Shown: positions 15,657 through 25,094 of the stretch, piece after piece | Layout of the letters: each line of letters opens with the position of its first letter | How positions within the stretch are numbered: the stretch's first letter is position 1 | Origin: Novosphingobium sp. | Lineage (GTDB): Bacteria; Pseudomonadota; Alphaproteobacteria; Sphingomonadales; Sphingomonadaceae | Direction: 5' to 3' | Assembly (NCBI GenBank): GCA_030697365.1 | Contig: JAUYQH010000203.1 | Location: 1 to 64,000 of the forward strand | DNA length: 64,000 bases | The notes under the pieces: model-generated | Database searches by the model: none | Seen by the model: only the letters and a program-made list of their open reading frames with translations | Told to the model about the DNA's origin: nothing | Made by a program: the position numbers and the translations under genes

Positions 15657-15929
15657 ATGACCCTCAAATACTACCACGCCGAGCCTGCGGCGAACTCGAT
15701 CGAGTCGATGATCCCGCTGATCGAGAAGGGTCTCGAGTGGGAGAGCGTCTATGTCTATCTCCACATGATGGTCGAGCGGATGTTCCCCGAGTTGGAGGTC
15801 GCGGCAAACTTCCCCCACGTTGTCGCATGGCGCGAGGCAATGAACGCGCGGCCCGCGGCGCAGGCGGCGCTTGCGGGCGAGGACCGGACGGCGCCAGGGC
15901 TGCGCACGTTTACCGGGCATGTGCGGTAA
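15657..15929 (+). pseudogene. Glutathione S-transferase with large internal deletion
   Basis: A 90-codon frame. Residues 1-33 (TLKYYHAEPAANSIESMIPL, then EKGLEWESVYV) are the start of a GST thioredoxin fold, similar in layout to beta-etherase-type GSTs such as LigF. The next residues are already the C-terminal helix of the all-alpha domain (MFPELEVAANFPHVVAWREA, then MNARPAAQAALA). Roughly 120-160 residues are missing, including the glutathione-binding cis-Pro and Glu-Ser motifs. The frame is kept across the junction. No function is expected. Confidence 0.7.
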
Positions 15930-15935
15930 CTAACG

Positions 15936-16685
15936 ATGGCCGGTTTCGTCCTGATCCATGGCAGCTGGCACGGCGGCTGGTGCTTCGACGAGGTGGCCGA
16001 TCGGCTGCGCGCCGGAGGCCACGCGGTGGCCGCACCTGACTTGCCCGGCATGGGCGGCAACGAAGTCGAGCTTGGCGCCGTCACGCTGGAAGGGTGGGCC
16101 GAGTTTGCGGCAGAGCAGTGCCGCAGCATGAAAGCGCGGCTCAACGGCGCGGCCGTGGTTCTCGCCGGTCACAGCCGTGGCGGGCTGGTGGTCAGCCAGG
16201 CCGCGGAAACCGATCCCGAGTCGATCGATGCGCTGGTGTACATCTGCGCGATGATGCTGCCCTCGGGCATGTCGCGCGCCGGGTTTAAAGAAATCGAGGA
16301 GCCCAACCCCGCGTTTGATTCCCTGGTTTCGTCGAACTCCGGCAGTCACGGTACGATGATCACCGGCGCGAACCCCGGTGCGGTGTTTGCTCAGCTTTCG
16401 CCGCCCGATGCTGTTGCGGCAGCGATGGCGCGGCTGGTCGCCGAACCGCACGGGCCACGTTTTACACCGCTTGCGCTAACTCCCGAACGCTGGGGCAGCA
16501 TCCCGCGCACTTACATCGAGTGCACCCACGACCGCACGATCCCGTTGTGCAGCCAGCGCCAGATGCAGGTGATGAGCCCTGGCGCGCGACGGGTCACGTT
16601 GGACGCCGATCACTCGCCGTTCCTCTCGCGGCCGGCCGAGTTGGCCGCGGCGCTGATCGATGCGATACCTTCGCGTCATGCGTGA
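15936..16685 (+). CDS. Alpha/beta hydrolase (salicylate-esterase/hydroxynitrile-lyase-like)
   Basis: A 249-residue cytosolic hydrolase. FVLIHGSWHGGWCFDEVADR is the oxyanion-hole strand-loop. The nucleophile elbow is GHSRGG, the acid is probably in ECTHDRTIP and the catalytic His in DADHSPFLSRP. The pattern, with HG.WHG..CW and a near-C-terminal DHSPF, is that of the plant MES/HNL-like branch that is also common in bacteria and cuts small esters. It is intact, unlike its upstream neighbours, and starts 7 bases after the GST relic. Substrate unknown. Confidence 0.85.
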   Translation: MAGFVLIHGSWHGGWCFDEVADRLRAGGHAVAAPDLPGMGGNEVELGAVTLEGWAEFAAEQCRSMKARLNGAAVVLAGHSRGGLVVSQAAETDPESIDALVYICAMMLPSGMSRAGFKEIEEPNPAFDSLVSSNSGSHGTMITGANPGAVFAQLSPPDAVAAAMARLVAEPHGPRFTPLALTPERWGSIPRTYIECTHDRTIPLCSQRQMQVMSPGARRVTLDADHSPFLSRPAELAAALIDAIPSRHA

Positions 16686-16925
16686 AGTCCGACTCAGCCC
16701 CTCGGGCGCCTTCGACAATGCGGCGCGCGACTATGCCCACATCGCGGGTACCCGCTGGCCGCGTCGATGGGCGCGGAGGTCGTAGCCGACCTGCGCACGC
16801 TGTCCGACGCCGCTTTCGCCGAAGTTCGGGACAACCGGGCAGCGCTGCACATCGCGGCCAACGATTACGACGGGTATCGGCGCGAGACGTACCGGACGAC
16901 GCTGGCGGGGGACGTGCCGGTTTAG
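16678..16925 (+). pseudogene. Unrecognised frameshifted gene remnant
   Basis: An ATG at 16678 overlaps the hydrolase stop and encodes REVRLSPSGAFDNAARDYAH, then hits a stop. A different frame from about 16747 reads YPLAASMGAEVVADLRTLSD and on through AALHIAANDYDGYRRETYRT to a TAG at 16925. Joined by a one-base shift near 16745-16755 the two halves make a smooth 80-residue protein, which suggests a frameshift. I do not recognise the family. Confidence 0.4.
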
Positions 16926-16940
16926 GCCTGATCTGCCCCC

Positions 16941-16958
16941 CCCCGAGCAAGCTCGGGG
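16941..16958. terminator. Bidirectional hairpin between converging genes
   Basis: CCCCGAGC AA GCTCGGGG, an 8-bp stem with a minimal loop, preceded by a run of C. It lies between the plus-strand relic ending at 16925 and the end of purU at 16966. Confidence 0.6.
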
Positions 16959-16965
16959 AGGATCG

Positions 16966-17820
16966 TCAGCCCCACAACACAACCGTCTTGTCGTTGTTCA
17001 ACAACACCCGATCATGCAGGTGAAGCCGCACCGCCTCGGCCAGCACGCGGCGTTCGATGTCGCGGCCCTTGCGGACCATGTCCTCGGGACTGTCCGCGTG
17101 GCTGACGTTTTCGACGTCCTGGTGGATGATCGGCCCCTCATCGAGGTCCGCGGTCACGTAGTGCGCGGTGGCGCCGATCATCTTGACCCCGCGGGCGTGC
17201 GCCTGGTGATAGGGCCTGGCGCCCTTGAACCCGGGCAGGAACGAGTGGTGGATGTTGATGCACCGCCCGCTCAGGAACCGCGCGAGGTCGTCCGAGAGAA
17301 TCTGCATGTAGCGCGCCAGCACGATCAGCTCGGCGCCGGTGGCATCGACCAGCGCCTTGAGCCGCGCTTCTTGCTGCGGCTTGGTGTCCTTGGTGATCGG
17401 GAAGTGGTGGAACGGGATGTCGCCGATCAGCGATATGTTGAGCGCCTCGCGCGGGTGGTTGCCGACGATCCCGACGACTTCCATCGGCAGTTCGCCGATG
17501 CGGTTGCGATAGAGCAGGTCGCCCAGGCAATGGTCGAACTTGCTGACCAGCATCAGCACCTTGCGCGGCTGGGCTTTGGAGCGAAGGTGCCAGTGCATCC
17601 CGTACTCGTCCGCCAGCGCCGCAAACCCGGTGTGGAGCGCCGCAATGTCGGCCCCATCGGGATCGAACTCGACCCGCATGAAGAACGCACCGCTGCCCAC
17701 GTCGTTGAACTGCTGCGCTTCGAGGATGTTGCCGCCGTGCTCGAACAGATAGCCGGTGACCCGCGCAGTGATCCCCGGCCGGTCATCGCACGAGAGAGTC
17801 AGGATCTGGACATCGGCCAT
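16966..17820 (-). CDS. purU: Formyltetrahydrofolate deformylase
   Basis: A cytosolic enzyme, 284 residues, that hydrolyses 10-formyl-THF to formate and THF. An N-terminal ACT domain ([20 protein letters not shown]) is followed by a formyltransferase fold with [26 protein letters not shown], the catalytic region [20 protein letters not shown] (Asn-His-His) and [20 protein letters not shown] precedes the ATG at 17820. It is divergent from ligM-metF with 108 bases between. In that setting it can release as formate the one-carbon units that LigM loads on folate and so regenerate THF (inference from pathway knowledge). Confidence 0.93.
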   Translation of the reverse strand: MADVQILTLSCDDRPGITARVTGYLFEHGGNILEAQQFNDVGSGAFFMRVEFDPDGADIAALHTGFAALADEYGMHWHLRSKAQPRKVLMLVSKFDHCLGDLLYRNRIGELPMEVVGIVGNHPREALNISLIGDIPFHHFPITKDTKPQQEARLKALVDATGAELIVLARYMQILSDDLARFLSGRCINIHHSFLPGFKGARPYHQAHARGVKMIGATAHYVTADLDEGPIIHQDVENVSHADSPEDMVRKGRDIERRVLAEAVRLHLHDRVLLNNDKTVVLWG

Positions 17821-17874
17821 TGATAAACTCCCCTGCGCCGCGATCTGCACCGCTTTTCATTTGCACCCTCGTAA

Positions 17875-19329
<1,455 letters not shown>

Positions 19330-19340
19330 GCGCGAACCTC

Positions 19341-20219
19341 ATGCCCAAGCCGCTGATCCACCCCGCCTGGGCCAACGCTCCCGCCGGTATCACCGAAGGC
19401 TTCTCACTGGAGATGACCGCCAAGGACATAGAGTCCTTGCGCGCCGCGGCTCCGCAGATCCCGGTCGACACCCCCGTTGCGGTCACCTTCCTGCCCGGCG
19501 AAGAGGCCGAGGCGCGGGTCGCGGCGACGGTCGCGGTCCGCGAGCTGGGGTTCGAGCCGATGCCGCATTTCTCGACACGGCGGATCCGTAGCGAAGATCA
19601 CTTCGAGGATTATCTCGCGGCGGTGGTCGCGCAGGCCGGGGTCAGCCGTTGCTTCATCGTCGCGGGCGATCCGCCCGAGCCCGAAGGCCCTTACGCGGAC
19701 ACCAGCGCACTGATTGCCACCGGGGCGTTCGAGCGCGCCGGAATCCGGGCGATTGGCGTCGGCGGCCACCCCGAAGGCCACCCCAACATGAGCGGCGAGC
19801 AAGCCTGGGCGGTGCTCGAGGCCAAACTCGGCGAGATCGACCGCCGCGGCATGGCCGGGCTGGTTGTCACCCAGTTCGGCTTCGACCCCGACGCTTTTCT
19901 CGCCTGGCTCAAGGAGGCGCGGCGCCGCGGGATCGACACCCCGGTGCGGATCGGAATCCCCGGCCCGGCCGGGATCAAGACCCTGCTGCGCTTCGCCGCG
20001 CGCTGCGGGGTGGGCGCTTCGGCCAGTGTGATGAAGAAATACGGCGTCTCGATAACCAACCTGATCGGCACCGCCGGACCGGACAAACTGGTCGATGCCT
20101 TTGCTGAAAAGCTGGGCGACGAGCACGGGCGGGTGCGGCTGCACTTTTATCCGTTCGGGGGGATGGTCAAGACGGTCGAGTGGATTGCGGACTACAACCG
20201 ACGGCACGGCCTTGGCTAA
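19341..20219 (+). CDS. metF: Methylenetetrahydrofolate reductase
   Basis: A FAD enzyme of 292 residues interconverting 5,10-methylene-THF and 5-methyl-THF. TIM-barrel motifs seen: FSLEMTAKDIESLRAA, PVAVTFLPGEEAEARVAAT, PMPHFSTRRI, RCFIVAGDPPEPEGPY, IGVGGHPEGHPNMSGEQAW, LVVTQFGFDPDAFLAWL and VRIGIPGPAG. Next to ligM its physiological direction is probably oxidation of the methyl-THF made by O-demethylation. The sequence is distinct from housekeeping E. coli-type MetF, which fits a dedicated catabolic copy (inference). It starts 11 bases after ligM. Confidence 0.9.
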   Translation: MPKPLIHPAWANAPAGITEGFSLEMTAKDIESLRAAAPQIPVDTPVAVTFLPGEEAEARVAATVAVRELGFEPMPHFSTRRIRSEDHFEDYLAAVVAQAGVSRCFIVAGDPPEPEGPYADTSALIATGAFERAGIRAIGVGGHPEGHPNMSGEQAWAVLEAKLGEIDRRGMAGLVVTQFGFDPDAFLAWLKEARRRGIDTPVRIGIPGPAGIKTLLRFAARCGVGASASVMKKYGVSITNLIGTAGPDKLVDAFAEKLGDEHGRVRLHFYPFGGMVKTVEWIADYNRRHGLG

Positions 20220-20247
20220 TTGTTGACGTGGTCGAGCGCGTTGACCT

Positions 20248-20722
20248 TCATACAGCTGTCTTAGCAGCATCGCGCGGTGCCTTGTAGCCTGCGCGGCGCA
20301 TCGCTTCTATTCTGATCCGGTCGTCGTAGCCGGCGTCCTGCGGGTAATCGCGGTAGCCGGCGAGGACTTCTTCGAAGTACTCGGCCAGCTCTTCCCGGTG
20401 GTTGGGCATCGGGAAAATGCACGCCTGGTTCTCGCGCATGCCCTGGAGGATCCGCGCGGCAATCACATCGGGTTCCATACCGACCCTGTGCATCCCGGCG
20501 AGGCGCTCGATCATCTCGGTGTTCTTCGGCTTGGCATCGGTCAACAGAGCTTCGGGACGAATGTCGTCGGAGGCGTATATGTAGCTCTTATGTAGCTCTT
20601 ATGTAGCTCTTGACCAGTCCGGGGCAGACGTACGACGCGCCGATGCCATTGGGCGCAAGGCTATAGCGCAAGCTCTCGCTCAGCCCGCGCGTCGCGAACT
20701 TGGTGGTGTTGTAGATGCCGCA
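20248..20722 (-). pseudogene. Short-chain dehydrogenase relic broken by an 11-bp triplication
   Basis: On the minus strand GIYNTTKFATRGLSESLRYS and LAPNGIGASYVCPGLVKSYI are the YxxxK helix and following strand of an SDR. The frame then shifts and stops. After the tandem repeat at 20579-20611 the correct continuation resumes in another frame (ASDDIRPEALLTDAKPKNTE) to a normal C-terminus at 20248 (RRAGYKAPRDAAK). The Rossmann N-terminal half is missing: the gene is cut at about 20722, where a ParE-like toxin fragment begins on the other strand. Confidence 0.75.
20579..20611. repeat. Three tandem copies of an 11-bp unit
   Basis: ATGTAGCTCTT occurs three times head to tail (20579-20589, 20590-20600, 20601-20611). 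The SDR frame needs a single copy, so 22 extra bases were added and shift the frame by one. Replication slippage is the simplest cause. Confidence 0.85.
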
Positions 20723-20924
20723 ATCGTATGCCAAAGCAATCTCTGACCGGATAGAGTGGCTGCGCGAATTCCCAGGTGCGGGACCGTCCAGTGAAACTCT
20801 TCGCGGTAAAGTTCGCTCATTCCGGCAGCACCGGCACCGCATCTATTACTCCGTCGATGCCACGCACATAACGGTCATCCGTATCCTGCATGTCAGCCGG
20901 GATGTCACAAGGCACTTCGAATGA
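20715..20924 (+). pseudogene. RelE/ParE-family toxin, N-terminus missing
   Basis: Encodes SYAKAISDRIEWLREFPGAG, then LRGKVRSFRQHRHRIYYSVD and ITVIRILHVSRDVTRHFE, the second half of a ParE-type toxin with its RIYY strand and the Arg-Asp-His end. ParE toxins normally have about 25-30 more residues at the N-terminus. Here the frame is preceded by TAG and joins SDR sequence of the opposite strand near 20722. No antitoxin gene lies upstream. Its TGA overlaps the ATG of the next gene (ATGA). A short active product starting at 20715 cannot be fully excluded. Confidence 0.65.
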
Positions 20925-22477
20925 CGAGTCCGACCACCGTGCGCGAAGCCGCGTTCGCCGTGTTCCGCCACTTCGGGGTCGATGCGCTATTCGGCAATCC
21001 CGGCTCGACGGAACTGCCGATGCTGCGGGCGATGCCCGATGACATCCGGTACGTTCTCGGCCTTAACGAGGCGGTGGTGGTAGCGATGGCCGATGGCTAT
21101 GCGCAAGCCACGCGCCGCCCTGCGTTGGTCAACCTCCATTCCGCCGCGGGCACCGGCAACGCGCTGGGCAACCTTTACACCAGCTATCGCAACGGCACCC
21201 CGCTGGTCATCACCGCGGGGCAGCAGGCGCGCAGCATCTTTCCGTTCGATCCGTTCCTCGGCGCAGAACGAGCGATCGAATTCCCCCGTCCCTACGTCAA
21301 GTGGGCCGCCGAACCGCTGCGCGCCGAGGACGTGCCGCTGGCGCTGGCCCGAGCCTTCCACATCGCGCTGACCCCGCCGATGGGGCCGTGCTTCGTCTCG
21401 ATCCCGGTCGACGACTGGGACCGCGAGTGTATGATGCCTGAGCTCCCCTTACTCGGGCTGCGGACGCTGGCCGATCCCGCCGGAATAGACCGCCTCGCCG
21501 CTATGCTGAACGCCGCTGAGCGCCCTGCGCTGGTGCTTGGCACCGGTGTTGCGCGGTGCGGCGGGTGGAATGCAGCCATCGCGCTCGCCGAACGCAGCGG
21601 GACCACGGTGTGGGCCGCGCCGTTCGCCGCGCGCGAGACTTTCCCCGAAGATCACCCCCAGTTCGCCGGGTTCCTCCCCGCCTTCCGCGAGGAGATCGTG
21701 CGGCTCCTGTCGCCTCACGATGCGCTGCTTGTCGCCGGGGCACCCGTCTTCACCTATCACGCCGAAGGCAGCGGCCCGCACTGGCCCGAAGGCGCGACGC
21801 TCGGCCTGCTCAGCGAGGACCCGCAGCACCTGGCCGCGCTGCCCGGCGGCATAGGGGTGCTGGGCGATGTCGCCGCCGGGCTTTCGGCGTTGGCTGGGCA
21901 AGTTTGCAGCTGCCCCGCAACTGCCCCTGCCCGGCGTGCCGACTCTCCCACGCCAGCAATGAGCGCTGCCTATGTCCTGTCGCGCATCGCCACCCTGCGC
22001 CCCGCCAACGCCGTCATCGTCGAGGAAGCCCCTACCGCTCGCGGGCCGATGCACGATCATCTGTCGATCATGTCCGAAGGCGGGTTCTACACCACCGCCA
22101 GTGGCGGCTTGGGCTACGGTTTGCCCGCCGCGATCGGCGTCGCCCGCGCCGACCCCGCGCGCAAGGTCATCGCGCTGCTCGGCGACGGATCGGCGATGTA
22201 CACGATCCAGGGCCTGTGGAGCGCCGCCGAGCAAGGTGCCAACGTCAGCTTCGTGATCCTCAACAACCGGCGCTATGCCGCGCTCGATCACTTCGCCAAA
22301 GTGTTCGGGATGAACGCGGTCCCTGGCTGCGACATCGGCGGGATCGACTTCGTCGCGCTGGCGCAGGGGTTGGGCGTGGAAGCGCGGCGGGTCGAACGGG
22401 CAGTCGACATCGACGATGCGCTGAACTGGTCGCTCGCGCCAGGTCATCCAAACCTGCTGGAATTCGCGATCGATTAG
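20921..22477 (+). CDS. mdlC: Benzoylformate decarboxylase-like ThDP enzyme
   Basis: A ThDP-dependent 2-oxoacid decarboxylase of 518 residues (family size about 520-530). Benzoylformate decarboxylase landmarks are present: FGNPGSTELPML with the Ser of the active site, NEAVVVAMADGYAQ with the ThDP-activating Glu, NLHSAAGTGNALGN with the first catalytic His, GAPVFTYH with the second, and the ThDP motif LLGDGSAMYTIQGLWSAAEQ to NNRRY. The reaction would be an aryl 2-oxoacid to aryl aldehyde plus CO2. Next to ligM, a substrate such as vanilloylformate is attractive but is inference. The symbol reflects family only. Confidence 0.82.
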   Translation: MTSPTTVREAAFAVFRHFGVDALFGNPGSTELPMLRAMPDDIRYVLGLNEAVVVAMADGYAQATRRPALVNLHSAAGTGNALGNLYTSYRNGTPLVITAGQQARSIFPFDPFLGAERAIEFPRPYVKWAAEPLRAEDVPLALARAFHIALTPPMGPCFVSIPVDDWDRECMMPELPLLGLRTLADPAGIDRLAAMLNAAERPALVLGTGVARCGGWNAAIALAERSGTTVWAAPFAARETFPEDHPQFAGFLPAFREEIVRLLSPHDALLVAGAPVFTYHAEGSGPHWPEGATLGLLSEDPQHLAALPGGIGVLGDVAAGLSALAGQVCSCPATAPARRADSPTPAMSAAYVLSRIATLRPANAVIVEEAPTARGPMHDHLSIMSEGGFYTTASGGLGYGLPAAIGVARADPARKVIALLGDGSAMYTIQGLWSAAEQGANVSFVILNNRRYAALDHFAKVFGMNAVPGCDIGGIDFVALAQGLGVEARRVERAVDIDDALNWSLAPGHPNLLEFAID

Positions 22478-22540
22478 GGCTGCTTGCCGCTTGCATGGCG
22501 AGGACCTATCAATTTGCCTTCGCGACGAGAAGGATGCACC

Positions 22541-22918
22541 GTGGCCTTGACTACCTGCAAGCCAGTCACGTTCATCGGCACGCGCAACAGAGCAGCGGCC
22601 ACGCCATTCTACGGCGATATCCTCGGCCTCACCCAAGTCGCCGATGACCCGTTCGCGGTGACCTACGATCTGGCCGGCACACCGCTGCGGCTGACCGACA
22701 TCGCCGATCACGCACCCAGCCCGCACACCGTGCTCGGCTGGATCGTCGCCGACATCGTCGCGACGGCCAATGAATTGCGGGACCGCGGGGTGAAGTTCGA
22801 AATCTACGAAGGCTTCGGGCAGGACGAACTGGGCATCTGGCGCGCCCCCGGCGGCGGCGCGCAAATCGCCTGGTTCCTCGACCCCGACGGCAACAACCTC
22901 AGTTTGACGCAGTTTTGA
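22541..22918 (+). CDS. Glyoxalase/VOC superfamily protein
   Basis: 125 residues with the two beta-alpha-beta-beta-beta repeats of vicinal-oxygen-chelate proteins. The first repeat has TFIGTRNRAAATPFYGDILG, the second TVLGWIVADIVATANELRDR, ending FLDPDGNNLSLTQF. The metal-ligand pattern is incomplete, so dioxygenase activity is unsure; it may be a lyase, isomerase or binding protein. GTG 22541 is chosen because GAGAAGGA lies just upstream. It is 63 bases after the decarboxylase gene on the same strand. Confidence 0.75.
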   Translation: MALTTCKPVTFIGTRNRAAATPFYGDILGLTQVADDPFAVTYDLAGTPLRLTDIADHAPSPHTVLGWIVADIVATANELRDRGVKFEIYEGFGQDELGIWRAPGGGAQIAWFLDPDGNNLSLTQF

Positions 22919-22930
22919 GGCGGGCCGCGT

Positions 22931-23184
22931 TTACTTGTCGGTCTTCGCCCAGCGCTGGCGGAAATCGCACTGGCCGTCGTGAAAGTGGAAACGGCTGATC
23001 ATCCCGTCGCCTTTGAACGAAATGTCGTCGTTCAGCCTGGGCGGGAATTGCGGATCGGGCTGGACGCGATAGAACGCGCCATTCAGCTCGGACGGGATCG
23101 TGCCTTCGTGCGCCAGATCGGCGATGTCGGCCTCGATCCGGCTTGGCGTGTTGAACCCGGTGAAGCTTGGGGAAATGTTGACAT
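22931..23184 (-). pseudogene. Lignostilbene dioxygenase / carotenoid-oxygenase N-terminal relic
   Basis: From the ATG at 23184 (ribosome site GAGAGGGGG) the frame reads MSTFPQASPG, then shifts. The other frame continues FTGFNTPSRIEADIADLAHE, GTIPSELNGAFYRVQPDPQF and GDGMISRFHFHDGQCDFRQR to AKTDK-stop. This is the N-terminal blade region of lignostilbene-alpha,beta-dioxygenases. About 85 of an expected 480 residues remain, without any of the four iron-ligand histidines. A one-base deletion near 23150-23165 adds a frameshift. The promoter side is still intact. Confidence 0.75.
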
Positions 23185-23205
23185 GGGACCCCCTCTCGAC
23201 TCTGA

Positions 23206-23224
23206 TTGTATGCGACACTGACAA
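23206..23224. promoter_or_regulatory. Operator-like imperfect palindrome before the MarR gene
   Basis: TTGTATG...TGACAA between the divergent lignostilbene-dioxygenase relic and the MarR gene: outer halves TTGT and ACAA pair. It shares TTGTATG with the sites at 15277 and 17884. It is placed for autoregulation. Confidence 0.45.
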
Positions 23225-23241
23225 TTGCCGTGGGGGCTGGG

Positions 23242-23715
23242 ATGACAAGGGCTAAAGAGATTCTGGTGCCAACGACCCCGCATGTCGCAGGGGACGAGGA
23301 CATCGGCGAAATCCGCAACATCGTGGGCTTCCACATCCGCCTTGCCCACGGCGCGGTCTATCGCCACTTTACCGAGACCTTCAGCGATCTCGACCTCACC
23401 CAGAAGCAGGTCTCGGTGCTGTGGCTGGTCGACGACCATCCCGACATCAGCCAGACCGATCTCGCCCAGCGGATGCGGATGGACCGGGCGACGACGATGG
23501 CGATCGTCAACCGGCTCGAGGCCAAGGACTATCTACGGCGCGGCAAATCGCCCAGCGACGGACGCAAGCAGACGCTCAACCTGACCGACCGCGGGCGCGA
23601 GGCGCTCAGCGTGGCCAAGGACGCGATCGCCGCGCACGAACGCTGGCTCAAATCGCGGTTCAGCGACAGGGAAGTCGAAACGCTGATCGAATTGCTGACG
23701 CGAATCCACGAATAG
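23242..23715 (+). CDS. MarR-family transcriptional regulator
   Basis: A 157-residue winged-helix dimer. N- and C-terminal helices form the dimer part (IGEIRNIVGFHIRLAHGAVY; DREVETLIELLTRIHE). The DNA-binding part is DLTQKQVSVLWLVDDHPDIS, then QTDLAQRMRMDRATTMAIVN and the wing RGKSPSDGRKQTLNLTDRGR. In sphingomonads MarR proteins control aromatic catabolism and release DNA on binding an aromatic acid or its CoA ester (DesR for ligM/desA, FerC for ferulate). Its position between aromatic genes suggests a like role. ATG 23242 has GGGGCTGGG upstream; an earlier start at 23206 would include the operator. Confidence 0.87.
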   Translation: MTRAKEILVPTTPHVAGDEDIGEIRNIVGFHIRLAHGAVYRHFTETFSDLDLTQKQVSVLWLVDDHPDISQTDLAQRMRMDRATTMAIVNRLEAKDYLRRGKSPSDGRKQTLNLTDRGREALSVAKDAIAAHERWLKSRFSDREVETLIELLTRIHE

Positions 23716-23741
23716 ACCCCCCAAAAGGATACCGGCCCACG

Positions 23742-25094
23742 ATGACAGGCGCAGACGTTCAGGACCCGCAGCGGATCATCGACGACAACCCGATGAACTG
23801 GCGCCAGTACGTGGTGGTCGCGCTGATGGTCGCGCTCAATGCGCTCGACGGGTTCGACGTCCTCTCAAGCGCGTTTGCCGCACCGGGTATCTCTGCCGAA
23901 TGGGGCGTCCCGCGCGAGGCCCTGGGGGTCGTGCTCTCGGCCGAGCTGGTCGGGATGGGCTTCGGATCGGTGCTTCTGGGCGGGCTGGCGGACAAGCGGG
24001 GACGCAAACCGACGATGCTGGTCTGCCTCGTCATCATGGCGCTGGGAATGTACTTCGCCCATGCCGCCGGCGGGGTCACCGAACTGACCGCGTGGCGCTT
24101 CATCACCGGCCTGGGGATCGGCGGCATGCTCGCGGCGACCAACGCGGTCACCGCCGAGAGCACGAGCAAGTCCGGGCGCAGCCTGTCGATGGCGATCTAT
24201 GTCATCGGCTATCCGCTGGGCGGGGTGATCGGCGGCTTCGCGGCGCAAACCTGGCTGCTCCAGGATTACGACTGGCGCGCGGTGTTCCTGTTCGGCGCGG
24301 TGGTGACGGCGGCGATGATCCCGTTCGTGATGGTGTTCGTGCCGGAGACGCCGGCGTTCCTCGCCGCAGCCCGCCCCACCGATGCAGTCGAGAAGATCAA
24401 CCGCTCGCTGACGGCCTTCGGCAAGTCGCAAATTGCCGGTCTGCCCGAAGCTGCGGCGGACAAGCCCAAACCGCGAGTGATGGACATCCTCACCAACCCG
24501 CGGCTGCGGCCGGTCACGCTGCTGCTGGCGTTCGGCTACATGTTCCACACCATCACGTTCTACTACATCCTCAAGTGGGCGGTGAAGATCGTCTCCGACT
24601 ATCCACCGGGCTATGCCCAGCCCGAAGCAGCCAGCGTGCTGACTTATGCCAATATCGGCGGCGCGGTCGGCGGGCTGCTGTTCGGGTTTCTGATGAAGCG
24701 CTGGCACATCAAGGCGCCGACCATCGCCGCGCTGCTGCTGGGGGTCGTCGCGGTTACCGCGTTCGGCGCCGGGTTCGATACGCTGTGGGGCTGGCGGGCC
24801 GCGGCGATCATGGCAATGTTCTTCACCAACGCCGCGATCGTGGGATACTATTCCGCCTTTGCTGTGAGCTTCCCGGCCCACGCCCGCGCGACCGGAACCG
24901 GCTTCGTGCTGGGCGTCGGCCGCGCCGGCGCGGCGGGATCGCCGATCATCGCCGGCTATCTGTTCAAGGTGTTCGGCGACGACCAGCTGCTGCTGGTTTC
25001 CGCCTGCATGGCGCTGGGCTCGCTGGTGGCGCTGGTGCTGTTTGTGCTGCTGCCGATCCGCGATGGCGACGCCGAGATGGCTGAGACTCGCTAA
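23742..25094 (+). CDS. MFS transporter, aromatic acid:H+ symporter (AAHS) type
   Basis: An inner-membrane 12-helix transporter of 450 residues. AAHS signatures are the first-helix motif LNALDGFDVLSSAFAAP (family DG.D), the loop motif GGLADKRGRKPTML, and YVIGYPLGGVIGG in helix 5. A second half starts at PVTLLLAFGYMFHTITFYYI. PcaK, BenK and the dehydrodivanillate transporter DdvK belong here. It is 26 bases after the MarR gene, likely one operon, and could import a lignin-derived aromatic acid such as vanillate (inference). It ends tail to tail, overlapping by 4 bases, with the ligase relic. Confidence 0.88.
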   Translation: MTGADVQDPQRIIDDNPMNWRQYVVVALMVALNALDGFDVLSSAFAAPGISAEWGVPREALGVVLSAELVGMGFGSVLLGGLADKRGRKPTMLVCLVIMALGMYFAHAAGGVTELTAWRFITGLGIGGMLAATNAVTAESTSKSGRSLSMAIYVIGYPLGGVIGGFAAQTWLLQDYDWRAVFLFGAVVTAAMIPFVMVFVPETPAFLAAARPTDAVEKINRSLTAFGKSQIAGLPEAAADKPKPRVMDILTNPRLRPVTLLLAFGYMFHTITFYYILKWAVKIVSDYPPGYAQPEAASVLTYANIGGAVGGLLFGFLMKRWHIKAPTIAALLLGVVAVTAFGAGFDTLWGWRAAAIMAMFFTNAAIVGYYSAFAVSFPAHARATGTGFVLGVGRAGAAGSPIIAGYLFKVFGDDQLLLVSACMALGSLVALVLFVLLPIRDGDAEMAETR

